This document shows, in pieces, positions 11,075-22,470 of a DNA stretch of 64,000 bases. This stretch comes from Nissolia schottii. Its lineage: Eukaryota > Streptophyta > Magnoliopsida > Fabales > Fabaceae. Within the stretch, counting starts at the first letter, position 1, and every line of letters starts with the position of its first letter. Both the position numbers and the translations under genes were made by a program. The stretch covers positions 146,681 to 210,680 of the forward strand of contig QANU01084250.1 of NCBI GenBank assembly GCA_003254905.1, read 5' to 3'. The notes below the pieces were generated by a model. It was not told the DNA's origin and searched no databases. It saw only the letters and a list, made by a program, of their open reading frames with translations.

Positions 11075-12590
11075 TTGTTTCTCTTCTTTATCTTCCCCTT
11101 TTTATTGATGGTTGATTCTATTCTATAAATTTTGCAATTTATAAATGATAATAAATGAACGTGTGATTTGACTTTTGGAAGAAAAGAGAGGAGGAACGTG
11201 TGGAGCAGGTCTGGACGTGGGCCCGGGCCCCACCAGGATTGAGATTTGTTGTTTCTGGGAAACACAAGGATTGATGGAGGTTTTCTCGCGGTACGAGTAA
11301 CGGATGTTTTGTTTTGTCTTTTTCTTTTTCCTTTTTTTTTTTCTTTTTTTGCTTTTGGATTTTGGAATGGTAAGTGGCGGCAGGGGCATGGGAGCACATC
11401 AACGAGCGTGTCCATACGTTGACTTCTTGGCTTGTGCACGTTTGGATGACCAACAATGTTAAAACACTATTGTTCGATGAGTAAAAGTGAGTGCATTAAC
11501 AAATAAGTTCCTGAGTTAGATCTTTGAACATTTTTTATTTTGAAAGAAAGAAAATATAATTATTAAATTCTTGAGTTAACTCATAAATTCTTATGAGTTT
11601 ATGATTTTACTACACAAAATAAGTTAACACTTATGTAAACTCATTTTTTTATAAATTCTTATGAGTTTAAGTAAACTCTTGATTCTACTAGCGAATTTAC
11701 GGGTTAAAATCTACCAATGAGTTTATAATTTTACGTCAAAATGTACAATTTTAGCAACTTTGTTAGCTAACTTTGTTTATGTTTGACACATCTATTGAGT
11801 TTATTAAGTTAATTTTATATATTTATTATAATTGTGCTATGTTTTATTAAACTATAAAGTAATGTATGTAAAAAAAATAAAGTATGTCATAACAACTAAG
11901 TGTTATGCATTAAGATACATTTTATGATATTTCTTTCATTTTTTTCATTTTAAAGTTAACATTATTCAATGTTAATTATAAATATATCATTTAATCATGT
12001 TTTGTTCCAAATTATAGTGTTTATACATATTTTTTAAGTATGTAAACTCTTACAAGTTTACTATTCGAGTTTGCTGATGCTTTACAAGCTAACTTAAATT
12101 CTTGTGTTTAACAACCTTGAGTATGAATATAACTATTATTAGGTGTGTTTGATTCACGAAATCTGCCAACATTCTTAAAAATCTTAAATTTCATGTTTAG
12201 TTTGTAGTTTAAAATAATATTCACAAACAAGTTGGATTCTTAGAAATGAAAAATCCTCCATTTTCTCCCATTTTTAATCTCACATTTCACATGTGAATGT
12301 TAGAATCCCATGAGAATGAAATGTTTTGAAATGTAAAAAGACTAAATTGTCCTCAAACTTTATCCCTTTGACAATCATCACAATTGTTGGGCGACCACCT
12401 CTAGCCGTCGGGCAACCATTGTCAGCTGATCATTGTCAATCGACACTGAATCATTGCCAATGAGCGTCAAACCATTGTTAGACAGATGGAACACCAACAA
12501 CAACAAACTGTAACGTCCTTAATTTTGTGATGCTGATTAATTCACCAATCTTGATTAATCAATTAGGAATTAACATTAACGTAGCCATGA
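11075..12590. other. CAR upstream region, then AT-rich spacer
   Basis: The first ~350 bp would be the 5' region of the CAR gene, with a C/T- and A/T-rich stretch near 11310-11350. From 11480 to 12120 the DNA is AT-rich and full of short repeats of TAAATTCTTATGAGTTTA (for example near 11583 and 11655), with GTTAAAACACTATTGTT and TGTTTAACAACC at its ends. The lysine-rich minus-strand open frames at 11120-11450 are low-complexity shadows. No gene is supported. Confidence 0.5.
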
Positions 12591-12599
12591 TTTTATTGA

Positions 12600-13750
12600 G
12601 TCAATAAATAACTAATCGAGAAGTTCTTACCTACTCTCAAAGAAAAACACATGATTTTCTGTAGACCATTGAGTGTGCGACACATCACTTTTGTGGGCTC
12701 CACATGTTTCTTACTTACTATCCAAAGTAACTATGATTAGTTTAACTAGTTTACATAAAATAAAATAATAATACAAAACCATCTATCCTCTGTCAATCAC
12801 CATATACTTTCTCTTTCCCACACCACACAATCTCTGTTCCGGCAACACCACATGCAACCTCTCCACCGGCAAACTCTCCTCAAGTGGCTTAGCGAGCAAT
12901 AGCAACACTTTTTGCCAGCAATTTATCAAGCACGAACCTCTTTGATGAAAGCGACTTCTCCTCTAACTTGGATTCCTTGACAACGTCGATATCGTTGTCG
13001 TTAATGGAGGAATCAATCAGCGGCTTCAACGTGCAAGAGGGCTATTTCTCAAGGTTCCATCTTGTTCCATTGACTCCAACACCAGAGAAGGAGAAGAATC
13101 TATTGCATGGATTTTCAAAGTTAAACTCGTTCCACAATTGAAAACTGTGTTGCCCAACCTATGCTCATGGAATCTTGCCCCTTCAATTTTTTGATTTAAT
13201 TCTAGCTCCAATACTTGCTTGGATTTGGCTTATGATTTGATAAGCTAAATAATATTTTTCTGCATATAATTTCTTAAATTATGAAATTTTCAGAAATTGC
13301 TTTTTGTTGGTTAACAAAGCTTTCACATGTTTTTTAGACTCGGTACACATTTCTAATCCATTTGCTTAAGCATTTGCCTTGTAGCCCTATTTTCGTTTAT
13401 TTATGATATTTTTTGGTTAATGATTTTTTGATCTATTTTTTTGCCTTTTGTAAGGGTCGAAGAACTTTCAATAGAAAATGGCCTAAAGTTTTGATGAATA
13501 TGAAGAACAAAGGGGAAAAAAAGGAGGAAAAAGGGACTGCCTAGAAACGAAATGCTAAAGAAAAAGGGATTGTATGAAAATACAGATAAAAACTAGTTAT
13601 GTTAACCATAGTTAATTGGGGTAATATTTTAAAAATACTTTTAAGTGACAGATAGAGTCCACAAAAGTGATGTGTCATGTGCTCAATAGTTCAGAGCAAA
13701 TCATGAGAGTAAATAAGAATTTCTTTAACGAAAGACTAATTTGATAATTT
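12600..13750. mobile_element. Non-autonomous element with long diverged inverted repeats
   Basis: About 150 bp at roughly 12605-12755 is repeated in inverted orientation at roughly 13590-13740. The best block is CACATCACTTTTGTGGGCTC (about 12680-12699), matching the complement of GAGTCCACAAAAGTGATGTGT (about 13657-13677); TACTCTCA and ATGATTT blocks follow in order on both sides. Long terminal inverted repeats around a non-transposase interior are typical of Mutator-like elements, including gene-capturing Pack-MULEs. The ends and target duplication could not be fixed. Confidence 0.45.
12889..13140 (+). pseudogene. Possible captured gene fragment inside inverted-repeat element
   Basis: A frame open from just after a TAG near 12887 to a TGA at about 13138-13140. 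It has no good start codon and reads as protein-like sequence (STNLFDESDFSSNLDSLT, later PLTPTPEKEKNLLHGFSK). The composition is less AT-rich than the flanks. I do not recognise the family. It sits between the long inverted repeats and could be an exon captured by the element. Confidence 0.25.
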
Positions 13751-14162
13751 TTATAATTTAATTATTTAAAAACTAAATTATTAATATTTATCTATTTATA
13801 AATTCTATAAAAATTATATATAATAGCAAGCTTGACAAGCACTTCGTGGTTATCAAGCCACATTTTTTTTAAGTATGGGAATGTGAGATCTAATAGTAAC
13901 TGGATTAGCAGGGTGTACAATAGAAGTTAAAAAACTGTCATAGGCGAGTGGTAAAATGACCAAAACAAATGGTGGAATAGAGGATTGATTTTGCGCACTA
14001 AGGCTGCGTTTGGTTGCTGAGACAGAATTAAAATGTAGAGACATGGGGACAAGATTAAATTCAGTCTTGTATTTTATTTTGTATTGGTAAACAAGACACA
14101 ATTTATTGTATCTGTATTCTGCTTGATTTTGTGGTACAAAACATTAAAAAAATGAAAATGGC
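13751..14162. other. Spacer with a small transposon-like end
   Basis: No gene. Around 14000-14110 is 'ggctgcgtttggttgctgagacag', the type of sequence found at the ends of small DNA transposons. It is followed directly by the start of a gypsy LTR. Confidence 0.35.
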
Positions 14163-14880
14163 TGTGAACACCCAATTTTGTCCGCACATTTTATTTTTAC
14201 TATTATTTTTATTTTTCTTTTACCTTTTTTATTTTTTATTTTCTCCCTTTCTTTGTTTCTCTTTTTTTAAGTCTGATCCCAAAAATTGTTTTTAGCCCAA
14301 ACAGAAAACAAAAAAAAGCCCATAATAAATAAAAAAGGAACAAATGAAAATTGGAAGAAAAAAAAAAAGAAAAAGAGAGGACATCAACCTTTCCTTATTA
14401 TCCATCAGAAATTCTGGCCCCCCCTTTCTGTAGAATTTTGGCAGCAAGCAACATGGAGTGGGAGTTTTCTTGTAAACTCTCGTAGAAGCAATGTGGAATG
14501 GGAGAAAAAAGGAAAGATCACATCAAAATAAGCTCTCTAAACACTCAACTGATTGGTTATAAATAGAGCTTAGAAGGAAGATTAAAGGGGACTTTTTCTA
14601 AAAAAAATTCATTCACAAAATCACCAACATCAGGAAAAAAAATTCATTCAAAAAATCACTAACAACAGAAAGGAAATTTAGACAAAAGGTTGTTGGAGGA
14701 AGAAGAAGAAGTTGAAAGGTATGTAATATTTGTGATAGCACTCTGTTCATAAATTAGAGAAACAAAGGGGGAGGGGAGAGAGACAAAACCTCACCACCAC
14801 TCTCAACCATCACCAGAATCTCATACCACGACAGAAACCTCATCCTAAAACACCACAATTCCGCCCCTCACAGACCTTAG

Positions 14881-15483
14881 ATGAATGGCGCGGTAGAGGC
14901 GACAAACAAGAATACCAAAAGGATAGTGGCCAAGATGGTGGTCAACTATAAGAATACCAAACATGAGATGTTACCATATGCTCTTCATGCATACCGAACC
15001 AACATCCGCTCTAGCACCGGGGCAACACCTTATTCTTTGGTGTATGGTATGGAAGCAGTCTCCCCAATAGAGGTTGAAATCCCTTCGTTAAGGGTGTTGA
15101 TTGAAGCAGAGTTAGAGGAATCAAAATGGGTGAAGGCGCGACATGAGCAATTGAACATGATTGAAGAAAAGAGGTTATCAACCATTTGCCAGGGGCAGTT
15201 GTATCAAAGAAGGATGGTTAGAGATTTTAACAAGAAGGTACACCCCAGGCAACTTGAAGTTGCTGATTTGGTTTTAAAGAAGATACTTCCAAACCAAGAG
15301 GATGGTCGAGAAAAATGGGCACCAAATTATGAGGGTCCTTACATTGTCAAGCATGCATTTTTGGGAGGAGCTTTGATCTTGACTGATATGGATGGACGAC
15401 AATTACCAAGGCCAGTGAACATTGATGAAGTAAAAAAAATTCTACATCTGAAAAAAAAAGCACAAAAAAATAATATAATATAG
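14881..15483 (+). pseudogene. Gypsy integrase C-terminal remnant
   Basis: A 200-codon open frame matching the end of Ty3/gypsy (Tat/Athila-like) integrase: it starts in the region of the last catalytic Glu (NGAVEATNKNTKRI), then HAYRTNIRSSTGATPYSLVYG and GMEAVSPIEVEIPSLRVL, then the basic C-terminal domain with KWAPNYEGPYIVKHAF. Protease, reverse transcriptase, RNase H and the first two Asp of the DDE site are missing, because the sequence jumps from LTR/leader DNA straight into this point at about 14880. The frame is open but not a functional polyprotein. The ATG is just an internal Met. Confidence 0.85.
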
Positions 15484-16299
15484 AAAAAAGAGCCCGTTAG
15501 GTCGAAAACCTACGAAGGCGGCTTAAGCAAAAGTTGGGGCAGTTAAATCAAGAAAGAATGAATATGGAAAGGTCTTGTCCACAAATATTGAAGAAAGCCA
15601 AATTGGGGCAATTTGTTAGGGTTCAAGACACCTTCTTTCGAGCATCCCACAAAAACTGACACTGGGGTAAATTTTGACAGTGCTAAAAAAAAATGTGAGT
15701 CAATGGTTACGGTGGTCATTTCTAAATAGGGATTAATCTAAAGAATACTAGATAAACCCAGTTGGGCCCATTGTTTGTATCACCCTCCTTTCCTCTAACC
15801 ACGTGAAAACTGTATCACCTCTTAAATATCCAATAAAAAACCGCTTCATCAAATAACCTTGTGCATATTTGTTACACATTGCTTCAAAATTAAGTGAACC
15901 TAAGTTTAACATCATGATTTAATAATTTTGTGAAAATACTTCAAGTAATGTGTCAGGTTAAGATGACTTGATAAAAAAAGAAGAAGAAGAAGAAGGAAAT
16001 ATGCTTGGTAAGGCGCATGCATGGTTATACTGCCATAAAAAGAACGTAATGCGTCGGCCCTCAGAAACAAAAGCAAAAAAGACACACCAGGGTGGAGATG
16101 ACCTAAGGGTGCATCAAATAAGTCAGTTCGGGCTTAGATCATGAGTTGATGGTTCAAGTCATCAAGGAAGCAATTTGTTCAAAGTTCAACCGTCAAACTT
16201 TGAAATGGTTCAATTTTTGAATAAGACAAGTTTGCATCCAATCAAATTAACAAAAAAAGAGATAAAGAAAAAAGGGTTTCCTTTGAAGATCGAGTCTTT

Positions 16300-16610
16300 T
16301 CTGCTATTCACTAAACCCATATCGAGTTGGTTCACAAATTTTTTGTTGTTCGTTAAACCCATGTCCAATTGGTTCGCGAATTTTTTACTTTTCTGCTATT
16401 CTTTGAACCCATGTCGAATTGGTTCATGAATTTTACTTTTCTATTCTCGTCTTTCATTGAATTCGTTCGCGAATTTTTTACTTTTCTGTTATTCGTTAAA
16501 CCCAACCAATGTTCAGTTGCTTCACAATTTTACTTTCCTACTAGTCGTTGAACCCATGTCCATTTGGTTCATAAATTTTATTTTTCTATCACCTATGTTT
16601 TTGTGAATTT
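16300..16610. repeat. Imperfect tandem repeat in the gypsy 3' internal region
   Basis: Five or six imperfect units of about 45-60 bp built on 'cgttgaacccatgtc.aattggttc.cgaattttttacttttctg'. Copies are seen near 16312, 16352, 16402, 16455, 16495 and 16545. They lie between the integrase remnant and the polypurine tract. One frame reads repeated WF(V/A/T)NF.LLF-like residues, which is a consequence of the repeat and not a recognised protein. Confidence 0.6.
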
Positions 16611-16712
16611 TACTTTTTGTCACCTATGTTTTCTCCAGACATCTAATCTTTTCATGTATTCCAAATAATATGAAGATCTATGGTTGTTCATATTCTCTGG
16701 TAAGAAATGAGT

Positions 16713-16724
16713 AAAGGGGGCAAC
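16713..16724 (+). other. Polypurine tract of gypsy element
   Basis: AAAGGGGGCAAC directly before the LTR start TGAAAACATCC at 16725. Position and sequence fit the primer for plus-strand DNA synthesis. Confidence 0.6.
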
Positions 16725-17779
16725 TGAAAACATCCAATTTTGTCCGACTATTATTTTTATTTTTATTTTACCTTTATATTTTTATTTTTATTTTTATTTT
16801 CTCCCTTTCTTTCTTTCTATTTTTTTTTAAGTCTGGTCCCAAAAATTGTTTTCGGTCCCATCTTTTTTGGCCCAAACAGAAAACCAAAAAAAAGAGAAAG
16901 AAAAACGAAAAAAAAGCCCAGAACACAGAAAAAAAAGGAAAAAACGAAAATTGGAAAAAAGGAAAAAAAGAAAAAAAAAAAGAGGGCATCAACATTCTCC
17001 CCCAAACAATGCTTCCTTGATAGACGACTTAGGTTAGCCCACTGTAATACGTTTTTGGGGTTAATTTAGTTTTATAAATTATTATTTGATCACACACTGA
17101 AATTAACGGCGTTTTAGTGTGTGCCGTCCATATATATATACATGTGCGTGTGTCAAGGCCATACGACCATGATTTTTAAAGCAACCAGAAAATGAAATTT
17201 GTTTTATTCTTTATAATTTATGAAACTAAATATTAAGTTAGTTTGTTGTCTTACACATTTATTTCCTGCCTTCCACATTAATAGAACTAATTATGTATCC
17301 CCAAATTTCCTAAATATGTCTAGAGCCATAGCACACACCAACACATGTTAGCTGCAATTCAATGCATCTCGACAAAAAAAAGAAAAAGAAAAAGAAAGAA
17401 TAATAGTATTCATGTACCCATGTCTCTCTTTAACCCACGACCAAAACACAAGCAATCATTGCTATCACTTTCCAAAGTCTCTAATCTCCCTGAATCTTTC
17501 TAAGTCTAGCCTCCCTTCATTCTCTATAAATAGAACTCATTTGTTCACTTGTCGAGACACATAAAAAATTTCTACCAACATTCATACTCTTCTTCTTCCT
17601 CTAAACTTATGCTCCTTTCTTTAGGTTAATCACTAAAACAAATATTTTTTGTTCTTCTTTTGAGAGTTAGAAGCCTTCTATTTAGTTCAAGGAAAAGAAA
17701 TAATTTTCTCTTCTTTGAATCATTGACTTGTCTTCAAGATCATTCCATCTTAGATTATCATTATCCCATCAATTGGAGA

Positions 17780-18130
17780 ATTTTTATTTCTATCCTTATG
17801 CTTTTTTTTATTTTTTTTTATTTTTTATGTTCTTGAGCCTTTTATTTCCATGTTCTTTGATTTTTTTTTTATGATGCTCATATCCTTCCTTTTATTTCCA
17901 CACCCTTTTATTTATTGACATGCTCTTTCATTTACTTTATGCTTCTATATTTATTCTTAATGCCCTTATATTTATTTTTCCATGCCCTCGTATTTATTTT
18001 CCAAGTTCTTATATTTATATTATTGCATTTAATTTCTATGTCCTATTTATTTTTCAAGTCCTTATATTTATTTTCTATGCTCTTTTATTCAATTTTCAAG
18101 TTCTAACATTTATTCTCGAGTTCTTATCAC
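17780..18130. repeat. T-rich short tandem repeats
   Basis: About 15 imperfect units of roughly 20-24 bp of the type 'ttatttatttt(c)caagttctta', with variants 'ccatgccctcgt' and 'ctatgctctt'. Frames here are Phe/Leu/Tyr-rich low-complexity shadows. It lies between the gypsy remnant and the copia remnant. Confidence 0.6.
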
Positions 18131-19360
18131 TATTTTTTTTTTCTTTGATGTTCTTATCTCACCAGAATCTTTCCTTAACCATGATCTTTTATTGAGGGTT
18201 TAACTAAACAATATGAATATTTATATCGCTTAATACTAATCATACACACATAACATGAATATATTCAATGCAATAAATATGTGGTCCCATGTAGTCCTAA
18301 AATAATTTCACTAAGATAAAAACTGTTTGGGAAGAATTGGAGAATTTCAGGCCAATAACAAACTGTTTGTGTGGATCTAGATGTATTTTTGGCCTTAAGA
18401 CTGTGAGAGAATACAAAAAGGATGATTATGTGGTTAGATTTCTCAGAGGACTCAATGAGCAATTCTTAGCAGTAAGATCTCAGGTCATGTCATGTTGATG
18501 AAGCCTCTTCTTGAGATTGATATTGCATTCTTCTTGTTTACACAACAAGATAGGCAAATGAATTCTATTTCTAATGAACCAAGAGTGTTCTTTAGCAACT
18601 CTGAACAGAAAAGCACACACTCCTCTTTAGGAAGAAGCAAACCAAGGGGAAGATGAGATAGGTCATCTAATTTTGGTGCCAGAACCTCAACAAGGAGAGG
18701 TAATGGCAAGTCCTCCTCTAGTACTTCAGGCACTTCTAATGTCACTTGTTCCCATTGTTCAAAGGGAGGGCGTCTTGTGGAGAGGTGTTTTAAGAAGTAT
18801 CACATTTGCTACAAGAATATAGAGATAGAGTTGCTAATAATGTCACTGCTGATGATGATTGTGGTAAAACATCAGTGAAACATCAAACCAAAAGAGGCAA
18901 GTGAGAGCACAAAGGTGGTTTTCACTCAGGAGCAGAAACAACCTATACTAACTCTATTGCAACAAAAAGGATTCACAGGTTCTTCATAACATTAACCAAA
19001 TTATGGCTGCATCCAATCCTAATCTAGCATAGATTTTATTAGGTATATACACCATACACACAACCTTGTCCTGAGTTGGCTAAAAGTTGAATTCCTAGGT
19101 GATAGACACTGATACAACATGCCATGTGTGCTTTTCACTCAAGGAATTTTAGACCTATCATCACATAAAACCCATCTCAGTAAAGTTACCTAATGGAACT
19201 AAGACCATGGTAAACATTTCAGGAACAATGGTGTTTTCAAATGACTTATACATCACCAAAGCTCCTTACATTCCTTCATTTACTTTCAATCTATTTTCTG
19301 TTTCTAAACTTACCACTGGCTTGAAATGCAAATTGTTGTTTGATATAAGATTGGCTTACA

Positions 19361-20032
19361 TTGAAGATGATTGGTGTAGTTGACATGAGAGGAGGCTTAT
19401 ATGCAATGTCTAATCCAAGTAATCCCACCAATTCTGTTATCCCCAAGCTCACACAATCTCAGGTTCTACATATTTCAGCTTCACTAGTTAGGTTCCCTTT
19501 GTGGCATTATATATTAGACCGTCATTTTCATGAAAAACTCAATGTAATGCATTCTACATTTCCTTTCATTCAATGTAATAAAAATGTTGATCCTTGCCAT
19601 TTGACTAAACAAAAGAAGTTACCATTTGTTACAAGCATGACGAAATCTGTTAATGCTTTTGATCTTGTGCATTTCAGTATTTGGGGACCCCTGGGAATTC
19701 CTTTTGCTACTAGGCATAGATATTTCTTAACAATAGTAGATTATAGAACTAGGTTCACTTGGGCTTATTACATGAAAATTAAAAGTGAAAAAAGACTACT
19801 TGTCCAAAATTTTATACAATATGTGCACACACATTTTGGTAAACATGTCAAGATTGTTAGAACTGACAATGCAGTTGAATTTAATATGCAAGCATATTAT
19901 GCATCCATAGGAATCTTGCACCATACTAGTTATGTTGAAACTCCTCAGCATAATGGAGTAGTAGAGAGGAAACATCAACACATCCTAATTGTTGCAAGAT
20001 CCTTAATCTTTCAATCATCTATTCCTAAATGA
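19361..20032 (+). pseudogene. Copia pre-integrase and integrase fragment
   Basis: A 223-codon open frame with the copia integrase core: FDLVHFSIWGPL, TIVDYRTRFTWAYYMK, IVRTDNAVEF and TPQHNGVVERKHQH. The second Asp and the Glu of the DDE site are present, but the first motif reads HFS where the family has HxD, so the first catalytic Asp is lost. The upstream pre-integrase zinc site is also poor. It is one frame of a multiply broken pol gene. Confidence 0.8.
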
Positions 20033-22425
20033 TTTTTTGCATTATGCAGTAAGACATATTATTCATTTAATCAATAGACAACCTAGCTCATTTCTAGCTA
20101 CTAACCTTTTGAGTTGTTGAATAATTCACAACTTGACATGAGAAATCTCCAAGTATTTCATGACTTGAGTTATTCTTTAACCTTGAATACTAACAGAAAA
20201 AAAAACTTGATGCTAGAGACAGGAAGTGTGTTTTCTTTGGCTTTCAAGATGGAGTCAAAGGTTTTGTCTTATATGATGTCTATAGCATTGAATTATTCAT
20301 TTCAAGGCATGCAATTTTTTATGAAAGTCTTTTTCCTTTTGCATCCATTTTATCCACTACTCACGACTCTCCTTCTCTGTTACATTCTATTCATGCATCT
20401 GATTTCGATCCTTTTTCATATGACATACACACAACATATGGCAATAACCCTGCTCATTCACCATCTCACATTAATCCTTCACCTAACCGTAATCATTCAT
20501 CATCTACGGCCAGCCCTGCATCTTGTGCATCATCTACCTCCACTAATTCCACTCCCAATACTCTAAATCATGAGCATGGTCTTGACATTCCCATTGCACC
20601 AACATCCATCACAAACCTATCTACCTCATTCCCATATCCTACATCACCTCTATTCCTAATCATCTATTCACAACCACAAGTCCAACACATGACATTAACC
20701 TTGATACTAGAAAATCCAAAAGAATTAGGAAACCTCCCTCCTACTACCATTGCATGTTAGCCAACTCATTTGAGGGCGATCCAACTCTCTCTAATGGCAG
20801 ACATAACATATCTGGCTATTTGTCTTGTGCTTTACTTTGTGCTAACCACAAACATTTCTCCTTATCACTTTCTACTAACTCTAAACCTAGGAGCTATGAC
20901 GAGGCTGTGACCTCCCCATGTTGCTAGGAGGCTATACAAGTAGAATGATATGCTCTTGACACAAACCAAACCTAGTCTCTCACTCATCTCGCACCTGTTA
21001 AAAAGGCCATAGGTTGTAAGTCAGTCTTCAAAGTCAAGTTGAAGCCTGATGGGACCATTGAAAAATACAAGGCTTTCCTTGTTGCCAAAGGATTCAATCA
21101 AACTATAGGGCTGGACTACTTAGAAACCTTCAGCCTTCTAGTCAAAATGATTGCTCTTCAGGTCTTTCTTCTTCTTGTTGTTGTTGCCTCCAAGAATTGG
21201 ATTCTCTAACAATTGGATGTCAACACAACCTTCTTGCATGGTGAATTGCATGAAGAAGTCTTCATGTGCATCCCTCCTAGCATTGATGTTTGAAATCCTT
21301 CTTTTGTTTGTAGGTTATAAAAATCTTTGTATGGCCTCAAATAGGCTAGTTGCCAATGAAATTCTAAGTTGGTATCTGTTATTAACTCAATCAGGATTCA
21401 TCCAATCCAAATCTAGTTATTCTCTTTTTACTAAGCTCACTTCCAATGGCTTCACAACTATCTTAGTGTAAGTTGATGATTTGGTGCTTGCTGGTGATGA
21501 CATGACAAAGATCCAATGTGTAAAAACGATCTTTTCAAAATTAACGATCTTTTCAAAATTAAAGATTTAGGAACTCTCAAATTCTTTTTTTTGGGCATGG
21601 AAGTGGCTTGAACTTGGGATTGCCCTTTACCAACACAAGTATTGTTTGGATCTGCTAGAAGAAGTTAATATGCTTGATTGCAAACCCACTTCTACTCCTA
21701 TGGATCATCATGTCAAATTTACTAAGGATTCTGGAGCCATTCTTCAGGACATCACTCAATATAGGAGATTAATTAGGAGGTTATTATACTTATGTAACAC
21801 TTGACCTGACATCTCATATGTTGTTGGTAGGCTTAGTCAGTTATTCGATTGTCCTACCAATGCTCATTTGCAAGGAGCACATCATGTCCTTCGCTACCTT
21901 AAAGGTGGTGCTGCACAAGGTCTCTATTTCTTAGCTTCCTCTACAATCTCTTAGTTGTTTTGCTGCTGCGGATTGGGGCACATGCCCGGAGACTCGTCGA
22001 TCAATTTTTGGTTTATGCTGTTTCATTGGCACTTCCTTAATCTCTTGGAAGAGCAAGAAGAAAACCACAATTGATCTCTCTTCCTAAGAGGATAAGTATC
22101 GGTCTCTTGCTCAAGCCACTTGCAAACTCCAATGGCTCATTTTTTTATCTTGAAGGATCTTGGGCTCTCAGTTCCTACTCCAATTGCTCTCCATTGTGAT
22201 AATCAGTCAGCTATATATATTTTAGCCAATCCTATGTTTCATGAACACACGAAACACATAGAGATTGATTGCCATGTAATTTAGGATAAATTTCAAGTTG
22301 GACTAATTACACTACTTCCTATCTCTACATTACATCAAACGGAGGATATATTCACCAAAGCATTAGCTTCTAGCCCCTTCCATCAATTGCTTTCCAAGCT
22401 TGACATGCTTTATTTCCATGACCCA

Positions 22426-22440
22426 ACTTTGGGGGGGGGG
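22426..22440 (+). other. Copia polypurine tract
   Basis: ACTTT followed by ten G at 22431-22440, directly before TGTTATGAAG. This fits the copia polypurine tract and 3' LTR start. Confidence 0.6.
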
Positions 22441-22470
22441 TGTTATGAAGATACATCAAAGACAAGCTTT

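Larger units (their letters stand above)
14163..17640 (+). mobile_element. Internally deleted Ty3/gypsy element
   Basis: The 5' LTR-like block begins TGTGAACACCCAATTTTGTCCG at 14163, and a matching block begins TGAAAACATCCAATTTTGTCCG at 16725. Both continue with the same T-rich run, 'aagtctg.tcccaaaaattgttttt', 'gcccaaacagaaaac' and an A-rich tract ending 'gagaggacatcaac' or 'gagggcatcaac' (14380-14392 and 16980-16992). A polypurine tract precedes the second block. Each has a CTATAAATAGA-like TATA (about 14560 and 17526). Between them only the end of the integrase survives (14881-15483). The LTRs differ a lot beyond the first ~270 bp; the right end is approximate. Confidence 0.7.
18280..22470 (+). 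mobile_element. Decayed Ty1/copia retrotransposon
   Basis: Pieces in copia order: gag at about 18320-18520 (LKTVREYKKDDYVVRFLRGL), a zinc-knuckle-like CSHC near 18750, protease near 19100-19330 with the active-site region degraded (DTDTTCHVC), integrase at 19361-20032, reverse transcriptase pieces at about 21000-21780 (including YVDDLVLAGDD-like codons at about 21470-21495) and RNase H pieces at about 21960-22400. A G-rich polypurine tract at 22426-22440 is followed by TGTTATGAAG, the likely 3' LTR start, at 22441. Stops and frameshifts occur throughout. No 5' LTR was found and the 3' LTR end was not located. Confidence 0.8.

Noticed and set aside
10825-11456. Several Lys/Arg-rich minus-strand frames and a Glu/Cys-rich plus frame near the CAR start
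   Set aside because: Overlap the CAR first exon or A-rich upstream DNA; only the frame encoding the C2 core is supported.
16740-17069. Lys-rich and Phe-rich frames on both strands
   Set aside because: Low-complexity A/T-rich LTR sequence of the gypsy element.
17915-18195. Phe/Leu/Tyr-rich plus-strand frames resembling membrane proteins
   Set aside because: Arise from the T-rich 20-24-bp tandem repeat.
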